Counted from the stretch's first letter, positions 18,076-28,618 are shown. The stretch is 64,000 nucleotides of DNA from Pseudomonas reidholzensis (GCF_900536025.1 NZ_UNOZ01000030.1:1-64000), one strand, 5' to 3'. Notes: generated by a model from the sequence alone, not told the origin. Translations and numbers: made by a program.

Positions 18076-18414
18076 ATGGAAGTCATGGTGCAAACGAGCA
18101 AGCGCAGCGCTTGCCAGGGCAGGTGGCCAGTAAAGGCCTGGGTCGATCCGTTCAGTGCCGAGTTCGACATGTTACAGATACGGCCGGTGTCGCGGTCGGT
18201 CAGGCTCAACGGGTTTGCCACCTGCCTGCGGCTCGAGGAGGTCTACTGGGGGGTCCTCGAGCGTATCGCCGAGGCCAATGGCTGCTCGGTGAGTGCGGTG
18301 TTGTCCTACGTCGATCGGGAAGTTCACCTGCGCCATGGCGGGGTGAGGAACTTCAGCGGGCTGATCCGGGTAATCTGTGTGGCCTGGTTGCGCGATCCGC
18401 CAACCGTGCGTTGA
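18076..18414 (+). CDS. ribbon-helix-helix domain protein, putative regulator
   Basis: About 112 residues from the chosen ATG. The C-terminal two thirds (SRSVRLNGFATCLRLEEVYWGVLERIAEANGC...) match the RHH_4 pattern: a short beta strand (VRLNGFATCLRL) followed by two helices and the tail RDEV-like HLRHGGVRNFSGLIRVICV. Such proteins are usually small DNA-binding dimers; no target is known here. The start is uncertain: ATG 18076 has GGAG eight bases upstream, but ATG 18170 or an upstream ATG at 18013 are possible. It stands alone between dps and fmdB. Confidence 0.7.
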   Translation: MEVMVQTSKRSACQGRWPVKAWVDPFSAEFDMLQIRPVSRSVRLNGFATCLRLEEVYWGVLERIAEANGCSVSAVLSYVDREVHLRHGGVRNFSGLIRVICVAWLRDPPTVR

Positions 18415-18449
18415 TCGCCGGGCGGGCTGCACAGCACTCCTTAACCATA

Positions 18450-18455
18450 TATAAT
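18450..18455 (+). promoter_or_regulatory. consensus -10 element of the fmdB-aspS unit
   Basis: TATAAT inside CATATATAATCCCGC, 53 bases upstream of the fmdB start. No clear -35 is seen at 16-18 bases (CTGCAC is the nearest). Confidence 0.5.
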
Positions 18456-18507
18456 CCCGCTTTTTGCTGCCCCGGCAGCCAGTCGTTGTGGTTGACGAGA
18501 GACACCC

Positions 18508-18729
18508 ATGCCCCTTTATGACTATCAATGTGCATACTGCGATCATCAATTCGAGACGCTGCAGAAGATCAGCGCCGCGCCCTTGACCGATTGCCCGGCC
18601 TGTCAGGCGCCGGCATTGAAGAAGCTGCTGTCGGTACCTGGCTTTCGCCTGAGCGGCACTGGCTGGTACGAAACCGACTTCAAGACCGGGGCAAAAAAGA
18701 ATCTGGCCGGCGGCGACAAGGCCGACTGA
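18508..18729 (+). CDS. FmdB-family zinc ribbon protein
   Basis: The 73-residue protein begins with MPLYDYQCAYC and has two CxxC knuckles (Cys8/Cys11 and Cys29/Cys32) forming a zinc ribbon, followed by a GTGWYETDF motif and a lysine-rich tail. The family is widespread and often precedes aspS, as here (95 bases). Its function is unknown; a regulatory or nucleic-acid-associated role is only a guess. Confidence 0.9.
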   Translation: MPLYDYQCAYCDHQFETLQKISAAPLTDCPACQAPALKKLLSVPGFRLSGTGWYETDFKTGAKKNLAGGDKAD

Positions 18730-18823
18730 GTTGAATTGCACCGAGCGGGTCTTGCAGTATTAGCCCTTCTGGGCGGCCAAGGCCTCCACCGAATACACGA
18801 ATCACGAGAAGCGAACCACCATC

Positions 18824-20599
18824 ATGATGCGCAGCCATTATTGCGGCCAACTGAACGAGAGCCTGGACGGCCAGGAAGTCACCCTTTGCGGCTGGGTCCA
18901 TCGTCGCCGCGACCACGGCGGGGTGATCTTCCTCGACATCCGTGATCGCGAAGGCATGGCCCAGGTCGTGTTCGACCCGGATCGCGCCGAAACCTTCGCC
19001 GCCGCTGACCGCGTGCGCAGCGAGTACGTGGTGCAGATCACGGGCAAGGTGCGCAAGCGCCCTGAAGGTGCGGTCAACGCCAACATGGCGTCCGGTGGCA
19101 TCGAGATCCTCGGTTACCAGCTGACCGTGCTCAACGAAGCCGAAACCCCGCCGTTCCCGCTCAACGAATACTCCGACGTCGGCGAAGAAACCCGCCTGCG
19201 CTACCGCTTCATCGACCTGCGTCGTCCGGAAATGGCCGAGAAGCTGCGTCTGCGTTCGCGCATCACCACCAGCATCCGTCGCTTCCTCGACGAGAACGGC
19301 TTCCTCGACGTCGAGACGCCGATCCTCACCCGTGCCACCCCAGAAGGCGCGCGCGACTACCTGGTGCCGAGCCGTACCCACGCGGGCAGCTTCTTTGCCC
19401 TGCCGCAATCGCCACAGCTGTTCAAGCAGCTGCTGATGGTCGCCGGCTTCGACCGCTACTACCAGATCGCCAAGTGCTTCCGCGACGAAGACCTGCGTGC
19501 CGACCGCCAGCCGGAATTCACCCAGATCGACATCGAGACCAGCTTCCTCGACGAGTCCGAGATCATGGGCCTCACCGAGAGCATGATCCGCAAGCTGTTC
19601 AAGGAAGTGCTGGACCTGGAGTTCGGTGACTTCCCGCACATGACCTTCGAAGAAGCCATGCGCCGCTACGGTTCCGACAAGCCAGACCTGCGCAACCCGC
19701 TGGAACTGGTCGACGTTGCCGACCAGCTCAAGGATGTCGACTTCAAGGTCTTCGCCGGCCCGGCCAACGATCCGAAGTGCCGCGTCACCGCCCTGCGCGT
19801 GCCCGGCGCCGCCAGCATGCCGCGCAGCAAGATCGACGAGTACACCAAGTTCGTCGGCATCTACGGTGCCAAGGGCCTGGCGTACATCAAGGTCAACGAG
19901 CGCGCCAAGGGCGTCGAAGGCCTGCAGTCGCCGATCGTCAAGAACATCCCTGAGGCCAACCTCAATGTGATCCTCGATCGCGTTGGCGCGGTCGATGGCG
20001 ACATCGTCTTCTTCGGTGCCGACAAGTTCAAGGTGGTCAGCGAGGCCCTGGGCGCACTGCGCATCAAGGTCGGCAACGACTTCAACCTGCACACCTGCGA
20101 GTGGGCACCGATGTGGGTCGTCGACTTCCCGATGTTCGACGAGAACGAAGACGGCAGCTTCTCTGCGCTGCACCACCCGTTCACCGCGCCGAAGTGCTCG
20201 CCTGAAGAGCTCGAGGCCAACCCGGCCACCGCGCTGTCGCGTGCCTACGACATGGTGCTCAACGGCACTGAGCTGGGTGGCGGTTCGATCCGTATCCACC
20301 GCAAGGAGATGCAACAGGCGGTGTTCCGTCTGCTGGGTATCGAAGCGGCAGAACAGGAAGAGAAGTTCGGCTTCCTGCTCGACGCGCTGAAGTTCGGTGC
20401 ACCGCCGCACGGTGGCCTGGCCTTTGGCCTGGACCGCCTGGTGATGCTGATGACCGGCGCCCAGTCGATCCGTGAAGTGATCGCCTTCCCGAAAACCCAG
20501 AGCGCCGCGTGCGTCATGACCCAGGCCCCAGGCCTGGTCGACGCCAAGGCCCTGCGTGAGCTGCACATCCGTCTGCGCGAGCAGACCAAGGTCGAGTAA
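18824..20599 (+). CDS. aspS: aspartyl-tRNA synthetase (non-discriminating type likely)
   Basis: AspS is a class IIb synthetase. The 591-residue product has the N-terminal OB-fold anticodon domain (about 1-110, CGWVHRRRDHGGVIFLDIRD), motif 2 (FRDEDLRADRQPEFTQID, about 218-235), the bacterial GAD insertion (about 290-420) and motif 3 (GLDRLVML, about 535-542). In Pseudomonas this enzyme is known to charge both tRNA-Asp and tRNA-Asn, with GatCAB amidating the latter; that dual role is inferred, not visible. Tandem ATGs at 18824 and 18827 leave the start ambiguous by one codon. Confidence 0.98.
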   Translation: MMRSHYCGQLNESLDGQEVTLCGWVHRRRDHGGVIFLDIRDREGMAQVVFDPDRAETFAAADRVRSEYVVQITGKVRKRPEGAVNANMASGGIEILGYQLTVLNEAETPPFPLNEYSDVGEETRLRYRFIDLRRPEMAEKLRLRSRITTSIRRFLDENGFLDVETPILTRATPEGARDYLVPSRTHAGSFFALPQSPQLFKQLLMVAGFDRYYQIAKCFRDEDLRADRQPEFTQIDIETSFLDESEIMGLTESMIRKLFKEVLDLEFGDFPHMTFEEAMRRYGSDKPDLRNPLELVDVADQLKDVDFKVFAGPANDPKCRVTALRVPGAASMPRSKIDEYTKFVGIYGAKGLAYIKVNERAKGVEGLQSPIVKNIPEANLNVILDRVGAVDGDIVFFGADKFKVVSEALGALRIKVGNDFNLHTCEWAPMWVVDFPMFDENEDGSFSALHHPFTAPKCSPEELEANPATALSRAYDMVLNGTELGGGSIRIHRKEMQQAVFRLLGIEAAEQEEKFGFLLDALKFGAPPHGGLAFGLDRLVMLMTGAQSIREVIAFPKTQSAACVMTQAPGLVDAKALRELHIRLREQTKVE

Positions 20600-20710
20600 G
20601 CGCGACCCGGGTGCATCCGCGCGGGTGCACCCACGCGCTTCGGCGCAGATTTCTTCGTGTTCCGCCCTTCGGGGCGGAACCTGTTTCTGATTCAAGGATT
20701 CGGAGTCGTT

Positions 20711-21457
20711 ATGGCTGGTCATTCCAAGTGGGCGAACATCAAGCACCGCAAAGAGCGCCAGGATGCCAAGAGAGGCAAGGTCTTCACCAAGTGGATCCGC
20801 GAGCTGACCGTCGCGGCCAAGCAGGGCGGCGCCGACCCCGCGTCCAACCCGCGTCTGCGCTTGGCCCTGGACAAGGCCCTGGGCGCCAACATGAGCCGCG
20901 ACATCATTGATCGGGCGGTAGCGCGCGGCGCTGGCACCAACGAGAGCGATGACGTCGAGGAGCTCAGCTACGAAGGTTACGGCCCAGGTGGCGTGGCCAT
21001 CATGGTCGAGGCCATGACCGACAACCGCAACCGTACCGCGGCAGCCGTGCGCCATGCGTTCTCCAAGTGCGGCGGCAACCTCGGCACCGACGGTTCCGTG
21101 GCCTACCTGTTCGAGCGCAAGGGGCAGATCAGCTTCGACGCCGGCATCGATGAAGATGCCCTGATGGAAGCGGCCATGGAGGCCGACGCCGATGACGTGG
21201 TCAGCAACGACGACGGCTCGTTCGACGTCTTTACCTCCTTCAACAGCTTCTATGCGGTGCGTAACGCCCTCGAAGAGGCAGGCTTCAAGGCCGCCGACGC
21301 CGAGATCGTGATGCAGCCGACCACCAGCGCCGAGCTGGACCTGGACGGCGCGCAGAAGGTCCTCAAGCTGATCGACATGCTCGAAGACCTGGATGACGTG
21401 CAGAACGTCTACTCCAATGCGCAGATCTCTGACGAGATCATGGAGCAGCTGGGTTAA
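20711..21457 (+). CDS. pmpR: YebC/PmpR family transcriptional regulator
   Basis: The 248-residue product has the universal YebC start MAGHSKWANIKHRK and the DDVEELSYEGYGPGG segment. The P. aeruginosa orthologue PmpR (PA0964) is known to repress the quinolone-signal regulator gene; other YebC proteins influence translation of proline-rich stretches. The ATG at 20711 follows GGATTCGGAGT and removes an unsupported upstream extension. It lies between aspS and ruvC, 111 bases after aspS, and is followed by a REP pair that separates it from ruvC. Confidence 0.93.
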   Translation: MAGHSKWANIKHRKERQDAKRGKVFTKWIRELTVAAKQGGADPASNPRLRLALDKALGANMSRDIIDRAVARGAGTNESDDVEELSYEGYGPGGVAIMVEAMTDNRNRTAAAVRHAFSKCGGNLGTDGSVAYLFERKGQISFDAGIDEDALMEAAMEADADDVVSNDDGSFDVFTSFNSFYAVRNALEEAGFKAADAEIVMQPTTSAELDLDGAQKVLKLIDMLEDLDDVQNVYSNAQISDEIMEQLG

Positions 21458-21505
21458 GGTAGACTCCAGAGGCCCTTGGGCCCGTCAGTCAGTCTTCTAG
21501 TGCGT

Positions 21506-21592
21506 GCACTGGCCTAATCGCGGGCAAGCCCGCTCCTACAGTGATCATCGGGATTACTGTAGGAGCGGGCTTGCCCGCGATTAGGCCAGTGC
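21506..21592. repeat. REP pair between pmpR and ruvC
   Basis: GCACTGGCCTAATCGCGGGCAAGCCCGCTCCTACAG is mirrored by its complement after about 15 bases. It forms a long hairpin in the pmpR-ruvC transcript. Confidence 0.85.
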
Positions 21593-21650
21593 CGCCAACG
21601 AGACCCTCACTGAGACAATGCTGTCCCTCATTTTTCAACTTGCAGGCGCT

Positions 21651-22175
21651 ATGACTCTGATTCTTGGTATCGACCCCGGTTCGCGCATCACCGGTTTCGG
21701 CGTGGTTCGCCAAACCGCGCGTGGTTGCGAATACGTGGCGTCGGGCTGTATCCGCACCGGCGCCGGTGAATTGCCCGAGCGGCTGCAGATCGTCTTTCGC
21801 GGCGTCAGCGAGATCATCCAGCAGCACGGCCCGGTGACCATGGGGATCGAGCGGGTGTTCATGGCGCGCAACCCGGACTCGGCGCTCAAGCTCGGTCAGG
21901 CGCGGGGTGCGGCGATCGTCGCGGCGGCCGAGGCGGGCCTGGAAATCGCCGAATACAGCGCCACCCAGGTCAAGCAGGCCGTGGCCGGCACCGGGGGTGC
22001 CAATAAAGAGCAGGTGATGCTGATGGTCATGCACCTGCTCAAGCTCACCCAGAAGCCGCAGATCGACGCCTCCGACGCCCTGGCCATCGCCTTGTGTCAT
22101 GCCCACACCCGTTCCAGCCTGATCCCCCATGGGCTGACCACGGCGCGGCGGCGCGGCGGGCGCTTGCGTCTGTAG
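21651..22175 (+). CDS. ruvC: Holliday junction endonuclease RuvC
   Basis: The 174-residue resolvase begins MTLILGIDPGSRITGFG, where Asp8 is the first catalytic acid. Further acids lie in MGIERVFMARN (Glu about 67) and IDASDALAIALCH (Asp residues near 140). RuvC cuts four-way junctions symmetrically, working with the RuvAB branch-migration motor encoded next. The ATG at 21651 is used rather than 21618 because the conserved sequence starts there. Confidence 0.97.
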   Translation: MTLILGIDPGSRITGFGVVRQTARGCEYVASGCIRTGAGELPERLQIVFRGVSEIIQQHGPVTMGIERVFMARNPDSALKLGQARGAAIVAAAEAGLEIAEYSATQVKQAVAGTGGANKEQVMLMVMHLLKLTQKPQIDASDALAIALCHAHTRSSLIPHGLTTARRRGGRLRL

Positions 22176-22283
22176 TCGCTTCATGCGCTGATACACATTT
22201 TGACCGGGTGAAGCGTTCACTCGGCGCATTTGCTGATAGGGTTGACCGGTCGTTGACCGGCGCCCGTGAGGAAGGATCAAAAC

Positions 22284-22897
22284 GTGATTGGACGTTTGCG
22301 CGGCACCCTGGCGGAAAAACAACCGCCGCACCTGATTATCGACGTCAATGGCCTGGGCTACGAGCTCGAGGTGCCCATGACGACCCTGTATCGCCTGCCC
22401 AAGGTCGGCGAGCCGGTCACCCTGCACACCCACCTGGTGGTGCGCGAAGACGCCCATCTGCTCTACGGCTTTGGTGAAAAACGCGAGCGTGAGCTGTTCC
22501 GCGAGCTGATCCGCCTCAACGGCGTCGGCCCGAAGCTGGCGCTGGCCTTGATGTCCGGCCTGGAAATCGACGAGCTGGTGCGTTGCGTGCAGGCCCAGGA
22601 CGCCTCGGTGCTGGTGCGTGTGCCCGGGGTCGGCAAGAAGACCGCCGAGCGCCTGCTGGTCGAGCTCAAGGACCGCTTCAAGGCCTGGGAAACCTCGCCC
22701 TCGATGTTTGCCCTGGTTTCCGATGGCCCGGCCCCGGTGGGCGGCGCGTCCACTGCCGAGGCCGATGCGGTCAGCGCGCTGGTGTCGCTGGGCTACAAGC
22801 CCCAGGAAGCCAGCAAGGCCGTGTCCGCGATCAAGGACAAGGCCGGCCTGAGCAGCGAGGACCTGATCCGTCGCAGCCTCAAAGGGATGATTAGCAA

Positions 22898-22901
<4 letters not shown>
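22284..22901 (+). CDS. ruvA: Holliday junction branch-migration protein RuvA
   Basis: The 205-residue product has the N-terminal OB fold (VIGRLRGTLAEK...), two helix-hairpin-helix motifs (LNGVGPKLALALMSG and VPGVGKKTAERLLVELK, about 74-88 and 107-124) and the flexible C-terminal domain that contacts RuvB (about 158-205). It starts at GTG 22284 after GAGGAAGG. Its stop overlaps the ruvB GTG start. Confidence 0.97.
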
Positions 22902-23944
<1,043 letters not shown>

Positions 23945-24069
23945 CAGATCGAATCGGGGTTTTCGTGGTCCTACCGCAGGCATGCCCATGGCGCGCTGGC
24001 ATTAAGACATTATTTAAGCAAAAACAGTTGCCCGGGCGGATTGGCAAGCTGAGGAGTAAGCACTAGAGT

Positions 24070-24522
24070 ATGCGCGCGCAAAATGGGCTTGAATCGTTCG
24101 CACACCGCTGTCGCGTCTATTACGAAGATACCGACGCAGGTGGCGTGGTGTATTACGTCAACTACCTGAAATTCATGGAGCGTGCGCGCACCGAGCGGCT
24201 GCGACACCTGGGCTTTTCCCAGCATCAACTGGCCGGGCAGAACCTGTTGTTCGTGGTTCATTCCACCGAGGCGCGCTACCACGCGCCGGCACGCCTGGAC
24301 GACGAATTGCGGGTAACCGCGCAGGTCGTCGAGGTGAACCGCGCCAGCCTGCGCTTCGTGCAGCAGGTCTGGCGCGAACAAGATGCAACGCTGCTCTGCG
24401 AAGGGCAGTTCCTGGTGGCCGCCGTGCGCGCCGACACTTTCAAACCCCGAGCCATCCCCCCAGCGCTGCGCGACGCCTTCCTGGCGGGCGGCACGGGTAC
24501 TCAATCGAATGCAGGAGAATAA
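24070..24522 (+). CDS. ybgC: tol-pal system-associated acyl-CoA thioesterase
   Basis: A 150-residue hot-dog-fold thioesterase. The catalytic Asp lies in the motif YYEDTDAGGVVYYVNYLKFMERARTE (Asp22 in TDAGG). YbgC hydrolyses acyl-CoA or acyl-ACP thioesters at the inner membrane and heads the tol-pal operon in many proteobacteria. GAGGAG lies upstream of the ATG at 24070. It ends two bases before tolQ, fitting one transcript ybgC-tolQRAB-pal-cpoB. Confidence 0.94.
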   Translation: MRAQNGLESFAHRCRVYYEDTDAGGVVYYVNYLKFMERARTERLRHLGFSQHQLAGQNLLFVVHSTEARYHAPARLDDELRVTAQVVEVNRASLRFVQQVWREQDATLLCEGQFLVAAVRADTFKPRAIPPALRDAFLAGGTGTQSNAGE

Positions 24523-24524
24523 GC

Positions 24525-25220
24525 GTGGAAGCTAACGTCGTCGACCATACCTCCATGTGGAGTCTGGTCAGCAATGCCAGCATCGTGGTGCAGCTGGTAA
24601 TGCTGATCCTGGTGGCCGCCTCGGTCACCTCATGGATCATGATCTTCCAGCGCAGCACAATGCTGCGCGCCGGTCGTCGTGCGCTGGATGCCTTCGAGGA
24701 GCGCTTCTGGTCAGGCATCGATCTGTCCAAGCTGTACCGCCAGGCTGGCAGCAACCCCGACCCGGATTCCGGTGTCGAGCAGGTCTTCCGGGCCGGTTTC
24801 AAAGAGTTCTCGCGTCTGCGTCAGCAGCCGGGTGTGGATCCCGACGCGGTCATGGAAGGCGTAGGCCGGGCCATGCGCGTGGCGATCTCGCGTGAGGAAG
24901 AAAAGCTCGAGCAGAGCCTGCCGTTCCTCGCCACCGTTGGTTCGACCAGCCCGTACATCGGTCTGTTCGGTACCGTGTGGGGCATCATGAACTCCTTCCG
25001 CGGCCTGGCTTCGGCCCAGCAGGCGACCCTGGCCACCGTGGCTCCGGGCATCGCCGAAGCGCTGATCGCCACTGCCATCGGCCTGTTCGCGGCGATCCCT
25101 GCGGTCATCGCCTACAACCGTTTCGCCGCACGCAGCGAAGTGCTGATCGGTCGTTACTACACCTTCGCCGACGAGTTCCAGGCGATCCTGCACCGTAAAG
25201 TGCATACCAGCGAAGAGTAA
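24525..25220 (+). CDS. tolQ: Tol-Pal system proton-channel subunit TolQ
   Basis: The 231-residue inner-membrane protein (ExbB/MotA family) has three predicted membrane helices (about 15-37, 135-157 and 169-191) with the conserved GLFGTVWGIMNSF and IAEALIATAIGLFAAIPAV segments. TolQ and TolR form the proton-driven stator that energises TolA for outer-membrane constriction. It starts with GTG after CAGGAG. Confidence 0.97.
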   Translation: MEANVVDHTSMWSLVSNASIVVQLVMLILVAASVTSWIMIFQRSTMLRAGRRALDAFEERFWSGIDLSKLYRQAGSNPDPDSGVEQVFRAGFKEFSRLRQQPGVDPDAVMEGVGRAMRVAISREEEKLEQSLPFLATVGSTSPYIGLFGTVWGIMNSFRGLASAQQATLATVAPGIAEALIATAIGLFAAIPAVIAYNRFAARSEVLIGRYYTFADEFQAILHRKVHTSEE

Positions 25221-25234
25221 TCAGGTAGAAACCC

Positions 25235-25687
25235 ATGGGACGAGTTCGCCACAAACGCAAGCCGGTCGCCGAGATGAACGTGGTGCCCTACATCGACGTG
25301 ATGTTGGTGCTGCTGGTCATCTTCATGGTGACCGCGCCCATGCTCAACCAAGGGGTGAAGGTCGACCTGCCCAAGGTTTCCAGCGAAGCCTTGCCGCAGG
25401 ACAACAACGTCCAGATCCTGACCATCTCGATCAAGTCCGACAAGACCTACTACTGGAACCTTGGCAGCGAGGTCGACACCGACAAGCAGATGGACAAGGC
25501 CATGACCTTGCCGGACATGACCAGTGCAGTGACCAAGATCATTGCCGCCGGCCGTGACCAGGGCAAGCAGACCCAGGTCTTCATCCGTGGCGACAAGGCT
25601 GTCGATTACGGCTCGGTCATGGGCGCCATGGGCGGGTTGCAGAAGGCCGGTGTCGGTAACGTTGGCCTGATTACCGAGGCGCCCTGA
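25235..25687 (+). CDS. tolR: Tol-Pal system protein TolR
   Basis: The 150-residue protein has one N-terminal membrane helix carrying the proton-channel aspartate (NVVPYIDVMLVLLVIFMVTAP, Asp21) and a periplasmic ExbD-like domain. Its stop overlaps the tolA start region (the A of its TGA is shared with ATG at 25687), consistent with coupling. Confidence 0.97.
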   Translation: MGRVRHKRKPVAEMNVVPYIDVMLVLLVIFMVTAPMLNQGVKVDLPKVSSEALPQDNNVQILTISIKSDKTYYWNLGSEVDTDKQMDKAMTLPDMTSAVTKIIAAGRDQGKQTQVFIRGDKAVDYGSVMGAMGGLQKAGVGNVGLITEAP

Positions 25688-26763
25688 TGCAGCAGCGAGA
25701 GCCATCCGCCTCGGAAAGCTTGTTCTGGCCCAGTGTCTGGGCCATCGGCTTGCACGTGCTGGTGTTCGCGATGCTGTTCGTCAGCTTCGCCATGACACCT
25801 GAGCTGCCACCGTCCAAGCCGATCGTCCAGGCTACGCTGTACCAGCTCAAGTCCAAGAGCCAGGCGACCACCCAGACCAATCAGAAGATTGCCGGGGAAG
25901 CGAAGAAAACCGCTTCACGCCAGACCGAAGTCGAGCAGCTGGAGCAGAAGAAGGTCGAGCAGGAAGCCGTGAAGGCCGCGGAACAAAAGAAAGCCGACGC
26001 CGCTCAAAAGGCTGAAGAGGCCCGCGAAACCGCCGAGGCGAAAAAAGCCGAGGAAGCGGCCAAGACAGCTGAGGCCAAGAAGGCTGCCGAGTCCAAGAAA
26101 GCCGACGAAGCGAAGAAGGCCGCTGAAAAGCAACAGGCCGACATCGCCAAGAAGAAAGCCGAAGAAGAGGCGAAGAAAAAAGCCGAAGAAGAGGCCAAGA
26201 AGGCGGCAGCCGAGGACGCCAAGAAGCAGGCGGCCGAAGACGCCAAGAAGAAAGCAGCTGAGGACGCCAAGAAGAAGACGGCGGCCGAGGAAGCCAAGAA
26301 AAAGGCAGCTGAAGAGGCCAAGAAAAAGGCCGCGGCAGACGCCCAGAAGAAAAAAGCACAGGAAGCGGCCCGCAAGGCGGCAGAAGACAAGAAAGCCCAG
26401 GCCCTGGCCGAGCTGTTGTCCGACACCACCGAACGGCAGCAGGCTCTGGCTGACGAGCAGGGTGACCAGGTAGCCGGCGACTTCGACGACCTGATCCGCA
26501 TGCGCGCCGCCGAGGGCTGGGCACGTCCGCCTTCTGCACGCAAAGGCATGACAGTGGTTCTGCAGATCAACATGCTGCCGGACGGCACCCTTACCAGCGT
26601 CAGCGTGTCCCGCTCCAGTGGTGACGGGCCCTTTGACAGCTCGGCAGTGGCTGCCGTGAAGAACATTGGTCGTTTGACCGAAATGCAGGGCTTGAAGCCG
26701 AACGAGTTCAATCCGTATCGTTCGTTCAAGATGACATTTACACCTGAGGATCTAGCGCTGTGA
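25687..26763 (+). CDS. tolA: Tol-Pal system protein TolA
   Basis: TolA bridges inner and outer membranes. The 358-residue product has one membrane helix (about 14-36), a very long Lys/Ala/Glu-rich helical domain (about 55-240, repeats such as KKAAEDAKKK) and a compact C-terminal domain (about 255-358, QINMLPDGTLTSVSVSRSSG). The repeated AAG/GCC/GAG codons give the gene an unusual composition that is normal for TolA. The stop overlaps the tolB start by four bases. Confidence 0.97.
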   Translation: MQQREPSASESLFWPSVWAIGLHVLVFAMLFVSFAMTPELPPSKPIVQATLYQLKSKSQATTQTNQKIAGEAKKTASRQTEVEQLEQKKVEQEAVKAAEQKKADAAQKAEEARETAEAKKAEEAAKTAEAKKAAESKKADEAKKAAEKQQADIAKKKAEEEAKKKAEEEAKKAAAEDAKKQAAEDAKKKAAEDAKKKTAAEEAKKKAAEEAKKKAAADAQKKKAQEAARKAAEDKKAQALAELLSDTTERQQALADEQGDQVAGDFDDLIRMRAAEGWARPPSARKGMTVVLQINMLPDGTLTSVSVSRSSGDGPFDSSAVAAVKNIGRLTEMQGLKPNEFNPYRSFKMTFTPEDLAL

Positions 26764-28061
26764 TTAAACTCCTTCGAGGACTGCTGGTCATGCTCTGCTG
26801 CGTGGCAGGTATGGCCGTTGCAGAGGAAAAGAACATCCTGGTCACCAGCGGCAGCGACCGGGCCACGCCCATCGCGGTAGTGCCGTTCGGTCTGCAGGGT
26901 GGCAGCGTGCTGCCAGAAGACATGGCCGATATCATCGGCAATGACCTGCGCAACTCCGGCTACTACTCGCCGATCCCACGGCAGAACATGATCAGCCAGC
27001 CTAGCCAGGCCAGCGAAGTCATCTTCCGCGACTGGAAAGCCCTGGGCGCCCAGTACGTGATGGTCGGCAGCATCGTGCCATCCGGTGGTCGCCTGCAGGT
27101 CACCTACGCCCTGTTCAACGTCGCTACCGAGCAGCAAGTGCTGACCGGCAGCGTCGCCGGCAGCGTCGACCAGCTGCGTGACATGTCGCACTACATCGCC
27201 GACCAGTCGTTCGAAAAGCTCACCGGCATCAAGGGTGCGTTTTCCACCCGCATGCTGTACGTGACCGCCGAACGCTTCTCTGCCAACAACACCCGCTACA
27301 CCCTGCAGCGCTCGGACTACGACGGTGCACGTGCAGTCACCCTGCTGCAGTCGCGTGAGCCGATCCTGTCGCCGCGCTTCGCGCCGGATGGCAAGCGCAT
27401 CGCCTACGTGTCGTTCGAGCAGCGTCGTCCGCGTATCTTCGTCCAGCACATCGATACCGGTCGCCGTGAGCAGGTCACCAACTTCGAAGGCCTCAACGGT
27501 GCACCGGCCTGGTCGCCGGATGGTTCGCGCCTGGCATTCGTGCTGTCCAAGGACGGCAACCCGGACATCTATGTGATGAACATGGGTTCGCGCCAGATCA
27601 GCCGTGTTACCGCAGGCCCGGGTATCAACACCGAGCCGTTCTGGGGTAAAGATGGCAACACCCTGTACTTCACCTCCGACCGTGGCGGCAAACCGCAGAT
27701 CTACAAGACTTCGGTAAGTGGCGGCAGTGCCGAGCGAGTAACTTTCGTCGGTAACTACAATGCCAACCCGAAACTTTCGGCGGACGAGAAGACGTTGGTG
27801 ATGATTCATCGCCAACAGGGCTTCACCAACTTCAAGGTGGCGGCACAAGACCTGCAGCGCGGAAGTGTAAAGATTCTCTCCGAGACCAGTCTTGATGAGT
27901 CTCCCACTGTTGCGCCCAACGGCACCATGCTAATCTACGCCACCCGCCAGCAGGGCCGGGGAGTCTTGATGCTCGTCTCTCTCAACGGACGCGTGAGGCT
28001 CCCGCTTCCTACCGCGCAAGGCGAAGTCAGAGAACCGTCCTGGTCCCCTTACCTGAACTGA
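26760..28061 (+). CDS. tolB: Tol-Pal system beta-propeller protein TolB
   Basis: The 433-residue periplasmic protein has a signal peptide cleaved near Ala21 (GMAVAEE), an N-terminal alpha/beta domain (about 25-165) and a C-terminal six-bladed beta-propeller with WD40-like repeats (PRFAPDGKRIAYVS, PAWSPDGSRLAFVLS and similar). TolB binds Pal and is displaced by energised TolA. It starts at GTG 26760 inside the end of tolA. Confidence 0.97.
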   Translation: MIKLLRGLLVMLCCVAGMAVAEEKNILVTSGSDRATPIAVVPFGLQGGSVLPEDMADIIGNDLRNSGYYSPIPRQNMISQPSQASEVIFRDWKALGAQYVMVGSIVPSGGRLQVTYALFNVATEQQVLTGSVAGSVDQLRDMSHYIADQSFEKLTGIKGAFSTRMLYVTAERFSANNTRYTLQRSDYDGARAVTLLQSREPILSPRFAPDGKRIAYVSFEQRRPRIFVQHIDTGRREQVTNFEGLNGAPAWSPDGSRLAFVLSKDGNPDIYVMNMGSRQISRVTAGPGINTEPFWGKDGNTLYFTSDRGGKPQIYKTSVSGGSAERVTFVGNYNANPKLSADEKTLVMIHRQQGFTNFKVAAQDLQRGSVKILSETSLDESPTVAPNGTMLIYATRQQGRGVLMLVSLNGRVRLPLPTAQGEVREPSWSPYLN

Positions 28062-28115
28062 TTGCGGCGTAACACGTTTTGCTTAACACACTGGGGTTTC
28101 ATTAGGAGTTTCACG

Positions 28116-28613
28116 ATGGAAATGCTGAAGTTTGGTAAATTCGCTGCGCTGGCTCTGGCCATGGCTGTAGCTGTAGGTTGCTCCTCCAAAGGTGGCGACA
28201 ACGCCGGTGAAGGCGCTGTTGATCCTAACGCTGGTTACGGTGCCAACACTGGCGCTGTTGATGGCAGCCTGAGCGAAGAAGCCGCCCTGCGCGCAATCAC
28301 CACCTTCTACTTCGAATACGACAGCTCGGACCTGAAGCCAGAAGCCATGCGCGCTCTGGACGTTCACGCCAAGGACCTGAAGTCCAACGGCAACCGTGTT
28401 GTTCTGGAAGGCAACACCGACGAGCGCGGCACCCGCGAGTACAACATGGCTCTGGGTGAGCGTCGCGCCAAAGCCGTCCAGCGTTACCTGGTTCTGCAGG
28501 GTGTTTCCCCTGCTCAGCTGGAACTGGTTTCCTACGGTGAAGAGCGTCCAGTTGCCACCGGCAACGACGAGCAATCCTGGGCTCAAAACCGTCGCGTAGA
28601 ACTGCGTAAGTAA
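28116..28613 (+). CDS. pal: peptidoglycan-associated lipoprotein Pal (OprL)
   Basis: The 165-residue precursor has a lipobox ending VAVGC (Cys22) and an OmpA-like peptidoglycan-binding domain (about 55-165) with YFEYDSSDLKPEA and NTDERGTREYNMALGERRA. Pal anchors the outer membrane to peptidoglycan and is the TolB partner. The ATG at 28116 with AGGAG seven bases upstream is chosen over an upstream in-frame start. The gene has more T and A at third positions than its neighbours, as often seen for highly expressed outer-membrane lipoproteins. Confidence 0.97.
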   Translation: MEMLKFGKFAALALAMAVAVGCSSKGGDNAGEGAVDPNAGYGANTGAVDGSLSEEAALRAITTFYFEYDSSDLKPEAMRALDVHAKDLKSNGNRVVLEGNTDERGTREYNMALGERRAKAVQRYLVLQGVSPAQLELVSYGEERPVATGNDEQSWAQNRRVELRK

Positions 28614-28618
28614 GTCCT

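Noticed and set aside
18680..21055. A 791-codon open frame on the minus strand across aspS and pmpR
   Set aside because: It covers two certain plus-strand genes and their promoter, and its composition is typical of an antisense GC-frame artefact.
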